From Rhodococcus sp. KBS0724 (GTDB lineage Bacteria > Actinomycetota > Actinomycetes > Mycobacteriales > Mycobacteriaceae), in contig NZ_VCBX02000001.1 of assembly GCF_005938745.2 (NCBI RefSeq), positions 1,957,001 through 2,021,000 of the forward strand: a DNA stretch of 64,000 nt. The letters are read 5' to 3'. Made by a program: the position numbers and the translations under genes. Numbering within the stretch: the stretch's first letter is position 1; each line of letters begins with the position of its first letter. Below are positions 23,780 through 32,702 of the stretch, piece after piece. The notes below the pieces were generated by a model. It was not told the origin of the DNA. It did not search any database and saw nothing but the letters and a program-made list of their open reading frames with translations.

Positions 23780-24549
23780 GACGCGGGCCAAGGCTGCGGG
23801 TGCAATGCCGAATCCCAGAACATCAGCTCGAATCGACTTGCGATTCGGAACGCCTCGCTCATCGCTTCTCGATCTGCTTCGGTAGCGGCGTCGGCTGCGG
23901 CGTCGACGAGCTCCCGAGCCTTCGCGACGGACTCGTGAAATTCCGGAGCATCGTAGGTGCTGACCCACTGCGCGTAGGGATGCGTCGGATCTGCGTCCAG
24001 GACTTCCCGCGCTGATGCGGCCAGGTCACGGCCGACTTCGGCGTAAATCCAGAAGCAGGGGAGTACCGCGGCCGCGGAGACGGCGTACGGCGCGGTAGCG
24101 GCCGTCGCGATCAGGTAGGACACGTATCCCAAGCATGCTTGGGAATGCTCGAGGCGGCTGGACTCGGCCGGCAGGATCCCGCCGGTGAGAAGGCCGTCGT
24201 GCAGTGACGACTCAACCGTTGCCGCGGTGGACGCGGAGTTGGACCAGAATCCCGCTGCCTGCGGATTCGGTGCATGAGCGGCAACAAGAGACAGCGCTTG
24301 GGAGTATCCCTCGAGGTAGAGCTTGTCCTGCTCGATATAGGTGCGGAACGCGTCGAGCGGCAAGGTGCCATCGCCCAGTCGGCGCAGGAATTCGAGTGAG
24401 TCGATCGACTCACGCAGAGCTTGTGTCTCCGCCCAGAGTCGGTCGGTGAAACGGTCGGAACTCGATTCGGTGAGCACCGAACTCGATACCGCCGTGTTTT
24501 CGGCAGACGTGTTTACGGCAGAACTGTATGCAGGCTGTGTGGTAGCCAT
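23776..24549 (-). CDS. tenA: TenA family aminopyrimidine aminohydrolase (thiaminase II)
   Basis: A 257-residue all-helical TenA protein, here with a 30-residue Ser/Thr-rich N-terminal extension before the usual FTDRLWAET start. Conserved substrate residues are seen in YIEQDKLYLEGY, the cysteine segment HSQACLGYVSYL, CFWIYAEVG, and the terminal glutamate in RFELMFWDSA. It hydrolyses aminomethyl-pyrimidine to HMP during thiamine salvage. It is the first gene behind the TPP riboswitch and overlaps the binding-protein gene. An internal start would remove the extension, but only ATG 24549 lies at the riboswitch's ribosome binding site. Confidence 0.9.
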   Translation of the reverse strand: MATTQPAYSSAVNTSAENTAVSSSVLTESSSDRFTDRLWAETQALRESIDSLEFLRRLGDGTLPLDAFRTYIEQDKLYLEGYSQALSLVAAHAPNPQAAGFWSNSASTAATVESSLHDGLLTGGILPAESSRLEHSQACLGYVSYLIATAATAPYAVSAAAVLPCFWIYAEVGRDLAASAREVLDADPTHPYAQWVSTYDAPEFHESVAKARELVDAAADAATEADREAMSEAFRIASRFELMFWDSALHPQPWPAS

Positions 24550-24552
24550 GAC

Positions 24553-24630
24553 ATCCCTTCGTCAGCATTACCTGATCAGGTTCCCGGGTTTGATCTCAGC
24601 CCCGCCCATGCGGAGCACCCCGTGTCAGAA
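24553..24630 (-). promoter_or_regulatory. TPP riboswitch (THI box)
   Basis: Read on the minus strand, the element starts with ACACGGGGTGC, then GGCTGAGATC (CTGAGAT complement at 24593-24599), ACCC, GAACCTGATC (complement at 24574-24583), TAATGC (24565-24570) and finally AGGGA (24554-24558). These are the conserved P1-P5 parts of the thiamine pyrophosphate aptamer. AGGGA ends 4 nt before the tenA start codon, so it doubles as ribosome binding site and implies control of translation initiation by direct sequestration. Confidence 0.95.
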
Positions 24631-24737
24631 CAAGGCGACCTTAACACCGCCGCTTTCCGTTGCTCGTCCCCACCTGCCGGAAATTGGTAGGTTTGGAACA
24701 GATTCTCTCAAAGTCGAGGTCGTGAGGAGATTCAGGC

Positions 24738-26306
24738 ATGGACACCGAAATTCGACCGGAAGAGACAGACGAGAGCACTCTTGTCGTCCGCACCCCAGTT
24801 GGTGAGGTCCGGGGATATGCCGATGGTTCAGTCTTCAGCTGGAAGGGTATTCCGTACGCTGCCGCCCCGACTGGCGAGCGCAGGTTCCGGGCTCCACTAC
24901 AGCCGGACCCGTGGGACGGCGTGCGCGATTGCCGCACGTTCGGTCCCATCGCGCCGCAGGGGCAAAGCCCGGCAGTGCCGATAGATCGGGCATTTGTGGT
25001 CGACGAGGATTGTCTATCCGTCAATGTGTGGGCTCCACGACCGGACGGTACGCCGCGGCCGGTCATGGTGTGGATTCACGGCGGCGCCTACTGCCTTGGT
25101 TCGGCTGCCCAGTCCATTTACGACGGCCGGCACCTCGCGGAGACCGGTGACGTTGTTCTGGTGTCGTTCAACTACCGCGTCGGCGCGATGGGGTTCCTGG
25201 ACTTGTCTTCCTTCTCGACGCCGGACGTGGTGTTCGAGTCGAATTGCGGCTTGCGTGACCAGATTGCTGCGCTCGAGTGGGTGCGTGACAATGTCGCTGC
25301 GTTTGGCGGTGATCCGGGCGAGGTGACGGTCTTCGGGGAGTCTTCGGGTGCCGGGTCCATCACGACGCTGATGACGTGCCCCACGGCGGAGGGTCTCTTT
25401 CATCGTGCGATCGCACAAAGCCCACCGGCGACGTCGGTATACGGCCGCGAACGCGCTCGCTCGGTGGCAAGCCGTTTCCTCGAGCTTATTTCGATTGCTC
25501 CGGACGACGCCGGCGAATTGATCGGTACCGATCTCGAGCTGATCATCAAGGCCGGTGACGAACTGGTCAACGAAATCCCGACCCGCATTCCCGGAACTCT
25601 TGCCATGGCGCCGGTGGTGGATCGAGATCTGGTGCCGCACTACCCGGTTGCCGCTTTCCAGAAGGGGTATGCCCACCGGATTCCACTGATCATCGGCTCG
25701 AACAAGGACGAGGCGTCGATTTTCAAGTTCATGAAATCACCGCTGATGCCGGTGAGTGCGCAGTCGGTGGAGGCGATGCTGCAGGCACTGGCCGATGACC
25801 ACCCGGACATCTCGCCGACGAGGCTGGCCGAGATCATGTCCGCCTATCCTGATCATGCCAAACCCAGTGGTGCGCTGGCACTCTCGCGTGACGCTGCATT
25901 TCGGATGCCGACACTGTGGATCGCCGACGCGCATGCGCGGCACTCACCGACCTGGCTCTATCGATTCGACCATGCCACCCCCATGCTCAAGGCGGCGCGC
26001 ATCGGCGCCGGGCACGCAACCGAATTACCCTATGTCTTCGGCAATTTCGGAACACTGAACGTCGATCCGACCTTCTGGTTGGGTGGGCGCAAGGCTGCGA
26101 TGGAGGTGGCGGGTCGGATGCAACGGCGGTGGCTCGCGTTTGCCCGGCATGCCGTGCCGGCAGCGCTCGACGGGTCCAAACACTGGCCGCCGTACGACGA
26201 GGAGTCTCGATCCACTCTGCTGATTGATTCGCCGGACTCGTTGGTTCATGACGCTGACGAGGTATTACGTATCGCCTGGGGCAACGAGGTGATGGGATTC
26301 AAATAG
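24738..26306 (+). CDS. Type B carboxylesterase
   Basis: A 522-residue alpha/beta-hydrolase of the carboxylesterase type B family. The oxyanion-hole HGGAYCLG is near residue 120, the nucleophile elbow GESSGAGS near 200, the acid in SNKDEASIF near 320, and the catalytic histidine near 420 (GAGHATELPYVFG). Typical N-terminal VRTPVGEVRGYADGSVFSWK and GIPYAAAPTGERRF are present. There is no signal peptide, so it is cytosolic. It ends 2 bp from the convergent MFS gene. Natural ester substrate unknown; p-nitrobenzyl-esterase-like enzymes are the nearest described group. Confidence 0.88.
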   Translation: MDTEIRPEETDESTLVVRTPVGEVRGYADGSVFSWKGIPYAAAPTGERRFRAPLQPDPWDGVRDCRTFGPIAPQGQSPAVPIDRAFVVDEDCLSVNVWAPRPDGTPRPVMVWIHGGAYCLGSAAQSIYDGRHLAETGDVVLVSFNYRVGAMGFLDLSSFSTPDVVFESNCGLRDQIAALEWVRDNVAAFGGDPGEVTVFGESSGAGSITTLMTCPTAEGLFHRAIAQSPPATSVYGRERARSVASRFLELISIAPDDAGELIGTDLELIIKAGDELVNEIPTRIPGTLAMAPVVDRDLVPHYPVAAFQKGYAHRIPLIIGSNKDEASIFKFMKSPLMPVSAQSVEAMLQALADDHPDISPTRLAEIMSAYPDHAKPSGALALSRDAAFRMPTLWIADAHARHSPTWLYRFDHATPMLKAARIGAGHATELPYVFGNFGTLNVDPTFWLGGRKAAMEVAGRMQRRWLAFARHAVPAALDGSKHWPPYDEESRSTLLIDSPDSLVHDADEVLRIAWGNEVMGFK

Positions 26307-26308
26307 CG

Positions 26309-27616
26309 TCAGGGGTGATCGAGTTCGCGTAGTACCGGAAGCGCCGCGCAGACGATCGCGATCACGACAATCGGAATCGACAGTGCCACAAAGGTGGATG
26401 CAATACCGAGTTGATCGAGAAGCGGACCGACAACAAGGTATCCGAGTGGACCGGCGGCGTAGGCCGTCGACGTCATCACGCCGACCACCCGGCCGCGCAT
26501 GTGCTCGGGGCTACGGGTCTGCATGGCGTAGTTGGCTATCGGGCCGACCGGGCCGTACACGAGACCTTGCAGGCCCGCCAGGACCAGAATCACCCACAAC
26601 GGCGGGAGCAGGGACATCGCCAGCATGGCAACGCCGAGCACGCCGACTGCACAGATCATGATCAGTCGCCGGGACATCAGCGGAGCGAGCGGGGCGTAGG
26701 CCAAGGCGCCCACAATTCCTCCGATTGCCAACGCCATCAACACCGACCCGAGCTGTGCGGGTTGATCGAGTTCGGTGAAATACACCGGAAACACAACACT
26801 TTCCACCGGCATGTACAGAGCGACGACGGCCATGTCGACCAGTGCCAGAGTCCGCAGGAGTTTGTTGTTCCACACGAACTTCAAGCCCTCGAGAGTGCCG
26901 TGCCAGATGGATGCCGGACGCCGGTCGGGGTCGGGTGTTCCGGCATCGGCCAGGCGGATGAAGGCAACGACGACTATCGAAAGCACAAATCCCGCCGCCG
27001 TCACCCAGAGCGTGCTGACCGCGCCGATCGTGGCGATCAGGACGCCGCCGACCCCGGGACCGATCAAATACGCGACGTTGTAGTTTGCCTCGTACAGGCT
27101 GTTGGTTCTATCGAGTTTCCATCCCGCTGCCCGCGTTGCCGCAGGAAGCATCGATTCCCGCGCAGCCATACCGGCCGGGTCGAATGTTGCACCGAGTGCA
27201 GCCAGAGCGGCGATCACCGGAATACTCAGGCCTGACGTGACTGCGAAAATCGGAATTGCCGAGGCTGACACTGCGGACAACGCGTCGGACACCATCGACG
27301 TGCGTCGTCGGCCGAATCGATCAACGAGGGTGCCGGAGAACAAACTCGCGATCAGTAGTGGCACGGCAGCAGCGCCGGCAACAATTGCCGCGTCGGCGGC
27401 GCGCCCCGTGCGCTCGAGAACGAGCCAGGGGATGACCACAATGGCGATGCCGTTGCCGGTTGCAGAGAACAGCGTCGCGAGGTTGATCAGAGCCAAAGGA
27501 AGGTAGCGGATCTGCTTGGACGTGCCCGCGCGTCGCAGTCGGGGTGTGACGGTCACGGACGTTCCTTCCTGGCGACGGGGCAACATACTGGTGTTTTCAC
27601 CAACACTGCCCGACAC
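26309..27616 (-). CDS. MFS transporter, drug-efflux type
   Basis: A 435-residue protein with about twelve membrane helices beginning near residue 38 (LPLALINLATLFSATGNGIA) and the intracellular loop DRFGRRRTSMVSD between helices 2 and 3 that marks the major facilitator superfamily. The second half repeats a weaker RRL loop. The pattern fits proton-driven exporters of the enterobactin/tetracenomycin type. The start at 27616 is the longest; ATG 27586 is an alternative that keeps all helices. No regulator lies next to it. Substrate unknown. Confidence 0.8.
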   Translation of the reverse strand: MSGSVGENTSMLPRRQEGTSVTVTPRLRRAGTSKQIRYLPLALINLATLFSATGNGIAIVVIPWLVLERTGRAADAAIVAGAAAVPLLIASLFSGTLVDRFGRRRTSMVSDALSAVSASAIPIFAVTSGLSIPVIAALAALGATFDPAGMAARESMLPAATRAAGWKLDRTNSLYEANYNVAYLIGPGVGGVLIATIGAVSTLWVTAAGFVLSIVVVAFIRLADAGTPDPDRRPASIWHGTLEGLKFVWNNKLLRTLALVDMAVVALYMPVESVVFPVYFTELDQPAQLGSVLMALAIGGIVGALAYAPLAPLMSRRLIMICAVGVLGVAMLAMSLLPPLWVILVLAGLQGLVYGPVGPIANYAMQTRSPEHMRGRVVGVMTSTAYAAGPLGYLVVGPLLDQLGIASTFVALSIPIVVIAIVCAALPVLRELDHP

Positions 27617-27689
27617 GCGCCAGGTCCGCGACTGATTTTTGACGGCTCACTCGGCCCCGGGGTCAGTTATCCCCGAGGCAACAAGCGAG

Positions 27690-27965
27690 TTACACCAGGA
27701 TCTGAAACTCCGGATTCTGCGCGACGAACTTTTCGACGTACGAGCAGGACGGGACAATCTTCTTACCGTCGGACTGCGTCTGCACAAGTGCTTCGCGCAC
27801 GACAACGGCGGCGAGTCCGCGGCCACGGAACTGCGGGTAGGTGACGGTGTGGTGGAAGTCGCGCACCCCGTTCGATTCGGAATACTCCGCAAAACCTGCG
27901 AGTTCGTTATCCGAGTAGATCTCGAAGCGGTTCTCGTCGACGTTGTGTACGACTGTGTCGGTCAT
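27690..27965 (-). CDS. GCN5-related N-acetyltransferase, YjdJ/NATD1-type
   Basis: A 91-residue minimal acetyltransferase. It contains NRFEIYSDNELAGFAEY, the HHTVTYPQFRGRGLAAVVV acetyl-CoA loop (R-G-R-G-L-A) and IVPSCSYVEKFVAQNPEF near the end; this exact order defines the short YjdJ-like family, about half the size of normal GNAT enzymes. It is on its own, facing a long gene-free stretch upstream. Acetylation target is unknown. Confidence 0.85.
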   Translation of the reverse strand: MTDTVVHNVDENRFEIYSDNELAGFAEYSESNGVRDFHHTVTYPQFRGRGLAAVVVREALVQTQSDGKKIVPSCSYVEKFVAQNPEFQILV

Positions 27966-28523
27966 TGTGGGTGGGCTCCGTATCGGTGAGGGGATGTTCC
28001 CTCGACGGTACCGGGGCGATTGGTGGCTTCAGGAACATTGGACGCGATCTCTCTGCGATTGCTGCCCGCGAAATTGGACGGCTGTTCAAAGCGGATCGTG
28101 TACGGCGATTGAGTGGCAAAAATATGCTGTGTACTAGGCATTCTCGGTGGGAAGATGTGTTCGAAAACGGCGATACACATGATTTGCTACCGTAACTATC
28201 CCATCTGTTGGGATAGTTGAAAAAGATTTTTTCTCAGCCGGGTGTGTTGCTTCTGTGGCGCTTGAAAAACGGGCAAATGGCAGGTCAGGCCGAGTTGCCC
28301 CCGATGTGGACCAATGTCGCCGATGCGATAGCCCTAGGTCTCGAATAGGCATTAACACGGCATCGTTTTCCTGAGCGCAACCCAAACGAAGCTTCGGGGG
28401 GTTAGCGTGTGCATCGTCGGGGATAAACGAAGCGTTACAGGTTCACCGGAAAACCTTCTCGGGTGCACCTAGGCAACGGATAGTCGTCACATCGTCGTCG
28501 AACACTTCGAGGAAGGAACGCAC
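27966..28523. other. Gene-free stretch with divergent promoters
   Basis: About 560 bases between divergent genes. Short frames lack ribosome binding sites and protein-like composition. It contains the palindrome at 28194-28218 and, near its right end, GAGGAAGG as ribosome binding site of the next gene. Nothing else could be identified. Confidence 0.6.
28194..28218. repeat. Perfect 10-bp inverted repeat followed by T run
   Basis: AACTATCCCA (28194-28203), 5-nt loop, TGGGATAGTT (28209-28218), then AAAAAGATTTTTT. The low GC stem and trailing T run could make a terminator for an unseen transcript or small RNA on the plus strand, or an operator between the two divergent genes. Confidence 0.5.
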
Positions 28524-28853
28524 ATGATTTTCGGGCAGCGTGAGTCGAACAGTTACCTGGCTGCAATATTCTCGTACGACTTCCTCGATGAGCACATCGG
28601 ATACGAGACGATTGCCCGCATCCACCGCGGCGAGATCGACGATTGGATCCGCGACCTTGCCGCGTCCGGACTCTTTTCCGCTGCCGAGGTGCGCGCAGCA
28701 GAACTCGCGTGGCGCAAGAACCCGCGGCTCCTTCTCGACGCTCTGCTCGAAGATGCGGACGAAGTGTCCGTCAAGCGGTGGGAAATCGCGTGGGCGCGAC
28801 TCGATCGCCAGTCACAAAGCGTTCACCCGGCACCTGTTGCAGAGCACGGTTGA
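28524..28853 (+). CDS. Uncharacterised small acidic protein
   Basis: A 109-residue soluble protein that I do not recognise. It is predicted mostly helical, with IFSYDFLDEHIGYETIARIH, a conserved-looking GEIDDWIRDLAASGLFSAAE segment and a Trp-rich end (RWEIAWARLDRQ). ATG 28524 follows GAGGAAGG at 8 nt, so translation is well supported. It stands alone after a gene-free stretch and converges on a peptidase gene. No membrane segment or signal is visible. Confidence 0.65.
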   Translation: MIFGQRESNSYLAAIFSYDFLDEHIGYETIARIHRGEIDDWIRDLAASGLFSAAEVRAAELAWRKNPRLLLDALLEDADEVSVKRWEIAWARLDRQSQSVHPAPVAEHG

Positions 28854-28876
28854 AGGGCAACTGACGACCGAGGTGG

Positions 28877-29521
28877 TCAGATGACGGACGGTTCGCCGCC
28901 GCCGTCGACAACGACAACCTGCTGATCGCTCAGAACCCGAAACGGAATCTTTTCCGCCGTAAGTACGGCAACAGTCTTTGCGGTGGCCGCAGGATCCTCG
29001 AGAACCGAACCGCCGCCGTGCGGAACAATCGCGAAATCGACGAGTCCGAGGCCCGTCCACACCGGCTCGATTCCGCACGTAGGCAGCACATCCGACGGGT
29101 CATCGGTGACATCCAACCCGATCAGGGTCGGGGTGGCCACCGCGGCGCCGGCGCTGTATCCCGCATAGACAAGTTCCCCATCGCGGACAAGGTGTTCGAG
29201 CACGTCATCTGCTCCTGTCCGCGCTAACTGCGCGCGCAGGACAAACGTGTTGCCGCCGCGGACCCAAACGCCGTCGAACGTCCGCAGTGTCTGCTCCAGC
29301 GTGCGGGGCGAGCGTGCAAAATCCCGAACGTCGAGTTCCTCGGCGTCATATCCCGCTCGGCGCAGTGGTGCCAGTTCACTGGTGACTGCAGAGGCTCGGG
29401 CGGCGGGAGGCCACGCGTCGGCGGCCGCCGCGATGACGGCGATTCGAGCGCCAGGGCCGACCAGTTCCGCGAACCGGGTGTGGTGGTCGCCGAACCGGTA
29501 CGACGCCAGGAACAGCCTCAT
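28877..29521 (-). CDS. Peptidase family S51 (dipeptidase E-like)
   Basis: A 214-residue cytosolic serine peptidase of the PepE type. The nucleophile lies in YAGYSAGAAV (about residue 120), the GGNTFVLRAQL turn in the segment before it, and a histidine near residue 165 (IVPHGGG) fits the catalytic relay. PepE enzymes cleave Asp-X dipeptides; the short family members may act on cyanophycin-like or other N-aspartyl substrates. ATG 29521 is used, since the upstream frame lies in the next gene. It follows the mycothiol-enzyme gene by 13 bp and is probably co-transcribed with it. Confidence 0.8.
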   Translation of the reverse strand: MRLFLASYRFGDHHTRFAELVGPGARIAVIAAAADAWPPAARASAVTSELAPLRRAGYDAEELDVRDFARSPRTLEQTLRTFDGVWVRGGNTFVLRAQLARTGADDVLEHLVRDGELVYAGYSAGAAVATPTLIGLDVTDDPSDVLPTCGIEPVWTGLGLVDFAIVPHGGGSVLEDPAATAKTVAVLTAEKIPFRVLSDQQVVVVDGGGEPSVI

Positions 29522-29534
29522 CGGACGACGCGGC

Positions 29535-30353
29535 TCAGATCGTGAACGCAAGGTTGTCGAGGATTCGTTTACCGAGCGCGTGGTCGCCCTCGATCGTGAT
29601 CTCGTCAAGATGATCAGCCGCGTGGACCCGTCCGCACGCAAGTCGCGTGAAGAGTGGGGAGCTCATTCGGGCTGTCACGGTGGGCGGCCCATCCAGGGTG
29701 GGAACCAGCGCCGCACGACCGTCGACGGCGATGTGTAGTTCGCGGGCCAGCGGGCCGCTCAGATCGAAGGTGATGCGAGAACCGTCCGGCGCCTTGCCGC
29801 GTTTGCCGACAACAAATCCGAGAGAACTCGAAATTTCCTTGAACGCCATCTCGGCGCGCGGACCACCTTCGTCGCCGGGAGCACCGACGGCGTCGCGGAT
29901 GTCGAGCTCGTGCAGCCAGCAGTCGAACAACCGGATACGCATGAAGCGGCCGTACGGTGCCGGGCCGACGGGAGTGGAAGACTCTGCATTCCAATCGGAT
30001 TCGCTCAAATTGCGAAGTATGGAGGTGCGAGCAGACGTGATCTCGCGGTACCGCTCGAGTAGTTTCGGCGCCGGGACCCGTCGAAGTCCCTCGACCCACT
30101 GCTCGTTGAAAGCGCCGATCTCGTTGTGAACGTGGGGGAGCCCGTGAACGTTGACGCCGGTGGTCGGTGGCTCGATTCCGGAGAGTAGTGATTCGGTTCC
30201 GATCAGGTGCGCGGTGACGTCGTGCACTGTCCACCCGGGCAGATTGGTGGGGGAGAACCAGCCGTCGCCGTCGAGGGAGGAGAGAAGCGAGTCGATGACC
30301 TGCCATTGCTCGATCAACAAATCGGTGACGGATTCCTGGGGCCAGTCGCTCAT
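29535..30353 (-). CDS. Maleylpyruvate-isomerase-fold mycothiol-dependent enzyme
   Basis: A 272-residue protein with the DinB/MDMPI metal-binding helical bundle at the N-terminus (LPGWTVHDVTAHLIGTES with the metal histidines, then the helix around HVHNEIGAFNEQW) and a C-terminal SCP2-like beta region. The family includes mycothiol-dependent maleylpyruvate isomerase and S-transferases for detoxification; specific substrate is unknown here. ATG 30353 starts the family-like MSDWPQESVTDLL. It is the first gene of a pair with the S51 peptidase. Confidence 0.8.
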   Translation of the reverse strand: MSDWPQESVTDLLIEQWQVIDSLLSSLDGDGWFSPTNLPGWTVHDVTAHLIGTESLLSGIEPPTTGVNVHGLPHVHNEIGAFNEQWVEGLRRVPAPKLLERYREITSARTSILRNLSESDWNAESSTPVGPAPYGRFMRIRLFDCWLHELDIRDAVGAPGDEGGPRAEMAFKEISSSLGFVVGKRGKAPDGSRITFDLSGPLARELHIAVDGRAALVPTLDGPPTVTARMSSPLFTRLACGRVHAADHLDEITIEGDHALGKRILDNLAFTI

Positions 30354-30523
30354 ATGACTTTTCTCCGTTGTTCGCAGGGGTTCGCAGAAGCACTGTCCTT
30401 CCACTGTAGGGCGAGAAAGTTTGGTCGCCGAGGCAATGAAGCCGTTCCGTCGAAATCGAATCGGACCGCGCCGCCTTGTGATAAACCGGGGTGGACGGAC
30501 GAGAAGCTGATTGAGGAGTGCAC

Positions 30524-32062
30524 GTGTTTCCTGGAAATTTTGTTGCTTCCACCCCGGACAAGCCCGCGATCATCCGGCCGTCGACCGGCGAGTCGATCAC
30601 GTACCAGGAACTCGACGAGCGGTCGATCGCACTCGCCCGGCACTTGCGCGGGCTGGGGTTGCGCCCTGGCGATCACGTTGCGCTCATATCGAACAACGAC
30701 TTGCGCGCATTCGAAGTGTATTGGGCCGCACTGCGGTCCGGTTTCTACATCACCGCAGTGAACTGCCACCTGACGGCGCCGGAGTCGGCGTACATCGTCG
30801 ATGATTGTGAGGCGAAAGTGCTGATCGCCTCCGCTTCGGTGGCACACGCTGTACCGACGGATCCGGCGCTGACTCCCGGAGTTCTCCACAAATTGGTGTA
30901 CGGGGGCGAGCTCGCGGGATTCGGGGATTACGACGCGGCCCTTGCGGCACAATCGACCGCGCCGCTGGATTCGCAACCTCGCGGTACGGACATGCTGTAC
31001 TCCTCGGGAACAACGGGCCGCCCCAAAGGGATCAAGGGAGATCTCCCGGAAGGTGAAGTCGACGTCACGATGGATCCGTTCACCGCCGTGTTCGCGCCGA
31101 TGTACGGATTCGATTCCAGCACAGTCTATTTGTGCCCGGCACCGATCTATCATGCTGCGCCGCTGCGGTTTTGCGGAGTCATCAACTCGGTAGGCGGCAC
31201 AGTGATCTTGATGGACAGCTTCGATGCCGAGAAGGCACTGTCTCTGATCGGCGAGTACGGCGTCACCCACAGTCAGTGGGTCCCGACGATGTTCGTGCGG
31301 ATGCTCAAACTTCCCGAGGAGACACGACTCGGATACGACGTGTCAAGCATGAAGGTAGCCATTCATGCCGCGGCACCGTGCCCGCCGGAGGTCAAGGCGT
31401 CGATGATCGACTGGTGGGGCCCGGTGATCAACGAGTACTACGCGTCGACGGAAGGCGCGGGCGCAACATTCATCAACAGTGAGCAGTCCTTGTCGCACCC
31501 GGGTTCGGTCGGTCGTGACGGAGTAATGGGGATTGTCCATATCTGTGACGATTCCGGCGCGGACCTTCCCGTCGGTGAGATCGGCACAGTCTTCTGGGAA
31601 CGTGAGACGCTGCCGTTCCGCTATCACAACGATCCGGAGAAAACTGCGTCCGCGCAGCACCCCGATCATCCGACCTGGACCACGAGTGGCGACCTCGGGT
31701 ACATCGACCACGATCGGTTCCTCTATCTCACCGATCGCGCCGCATTCACCATTATCTCTGGCGGCGTCAATATCTACCCGCAGGAGTCGGAGAATGTTCT
31801 GACTCTGCATCCGAAAGTTTTCGACGTCGCGGTAATCGGAGTTCCCGACGAAGAGATGGGTGAACAGGTCAAGGCCGTCGTTCAGTTAGTTGACGGAATC
31901 GAACCTTCGCCGGATGTCGCCGAAGAATTGCTGAAGTACGTGCGCGATCGCGTTTCGCATTTCAAGGCGCCTCGGTCCATCGACTTCGCCGACGAATTAC
32001 CTCGAACTGCGACGGGAAAACTCGTCAAGCATAAATTGCGATCCCAATATGTGAATAGTTGA
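30524..32062 (+). CDS. Acyl-CoA synthetase, FadD4-like
   Basis: A 512-residue AMP-dependent ligase. The phosphate-binding motif LYSSGTTGRPKGIKGDL is near residue 155, the adenine motif EYYASTEGAG near 305, TSGDLGYIDHDRFLYLTDR near 385-405, and the terminal catalytic lysine in PRTATGKLVKHKL. The second GTG (30524) is chosen because GAGGAG lies 5 nt before it, while the first GTG (30518) would overlap the ribosome binding site. Monocistronic by position, converging on DUF488. Probable role is activation of a fatty, sterol-derived or aromatic acid for degradation; substrate not determinable. Confidence 0.85.
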   Translation: MFPGNFVASTPDKPAIIRPSTGESITYQELDERSIALARHLRGLGLRPGDHVALISNNDLRAFEVYWAALRSGFYITAVNCHLTAPESAYIVDDCEAKVLIASASVAHAVPTDPALTPGVLHKLVYGGELAGFGDYDAALAAQSTAPLDSQPRGTDMLYSSGTTGRPKGIKGDLPEGEVDVTMDPFTAVFAPMYGFDSSTVYLCPAPIYHAAPLRFCGVINSVGGTVILMDSFDAEKALSLIGEYGVTHSQWVPTMFVRMLKLPEETRLGYDVSSMKVAIHAAAPCPPEVKASMIDWWGPVINEYYASTEGAGATFINSEQSLSHPGSVGRDGVMGIVHICDDSGADLPVGEIGTVFWERETLPFRYHNDPEKTASAQHPDHPTWTTSGDLGYIDHDRFLYLTDRAAFTIISGGVNIYPQESENVLTLHPKVFDVAVIGVPDEEMGEQVKAVVQLVDGIEPSPDVAEELLKYVRDRVSHFKAPRSIDFADELPRTATGKLVKHKLRSQYVNS

Positions 32063-32069
32063 GGAATCG

Positions 32070-32435
32070 TTACACGATCGCGCGGAGATAGTCGGCCAGC
32101 ACTGACGCGTGGCTGTGGGCGAGGTCCTTGCTCGCAGTCAGCAGCACGATGGGGCGCGCGTCCGCTGTGGGTGTGACGCGCTCGATGTACTCGCGAACTG
32201 GAACGGCGTCGAGTTCTGCGCGATACTGCGCGGCAAACGCGTCGAAGCGAGTCGTGTCGTGGCCGTACCACTTTCGTAGTTCGGTAGACGGAGCCAGTTC
32301 CTTCGCCCAATCGTCGAACCGTAACTCGTCGCGTCGCACTCCACGCGGCCAGAGTCGGTCCACTAACAGCCGCACCGTGTTTTCCGCGTCGGAGTTTTCG
32401 TAGACCCGCGCTACGGCGATTTTTCGACGCTTCAC
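32070..32435 (-). CDS. DUF488 family protein
   Basis: A 121-residue member of DUF488: basic start KRRKIAVARVYE, the central RLLVDRLWPRGVRRDELRFD with LAPSTELRKWYGHD, and the closing PIVLLTASKDLAHSHASVL. GTG 32435 is preceded by GAGG at 8 nt. The family is widespread, small and soluble; its biochemical role is not established. It lies alone between the acyl-CoA ligase (7 bp away, convergent) and the transhydrogenase promoter region. Confidence 0.85.
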   Translation of the reverse strand: MKRRKIAVARVYENSDAENTVRLLVDRLWPRGVRRDELRFDDWAKELAPSTELRKWYGHDTTRFDAFAAQYRAELDAVPVREYIERVTPTADARPIVLLTASKDLAHSHASVLADYLRAIV

Positions 32436-32561
32436 GATCGAGACCTCATGCCTCGATTGTTGTTCACATCGTGGAATGAGTCGACCCCAAGCTGTGATCG
32501 GGCTCACATTATAATGAGTCGCATATCGCCAAAGATACTGTTCGGACTCGATTCAGATGAA

Positions 32562-32609
32562 GAAAGTGGTTATTCGTGTTCACTTTCCGCGGAGAAGTCT
32601 GGCTAGTAT
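32562..32609 (+). promoter_or_regulatory. Putative pnt operon promoter region
   Basis: GAAAGTG (32562-32568) and CACTTTC (32581-32587) form a perfect inverted repeat with a 12-nt spacer, followed by a TAGTAT -10-like box at 32604-32609, about 94 nt before the pntAa start. The rest of 32436-32702 shows no gene. Confidence 0.35.
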
Positions 32610-32702
32610 CAGTCACCATTCACCCAAAAGCGGGTCATCTTCCGCTCACCCCAAGTTGGCCGCCGCTCATCGCAGCAGGCGAACCACCAACCGCAGAAGG
32701 TA

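Noticed and set aside
26411..27235. Plus-strand open frame opposite the MFS gene
   Set aside because: Histidine/arginine-rich translation with no fold pattern, antisense to a clear twelve-helix transporter.
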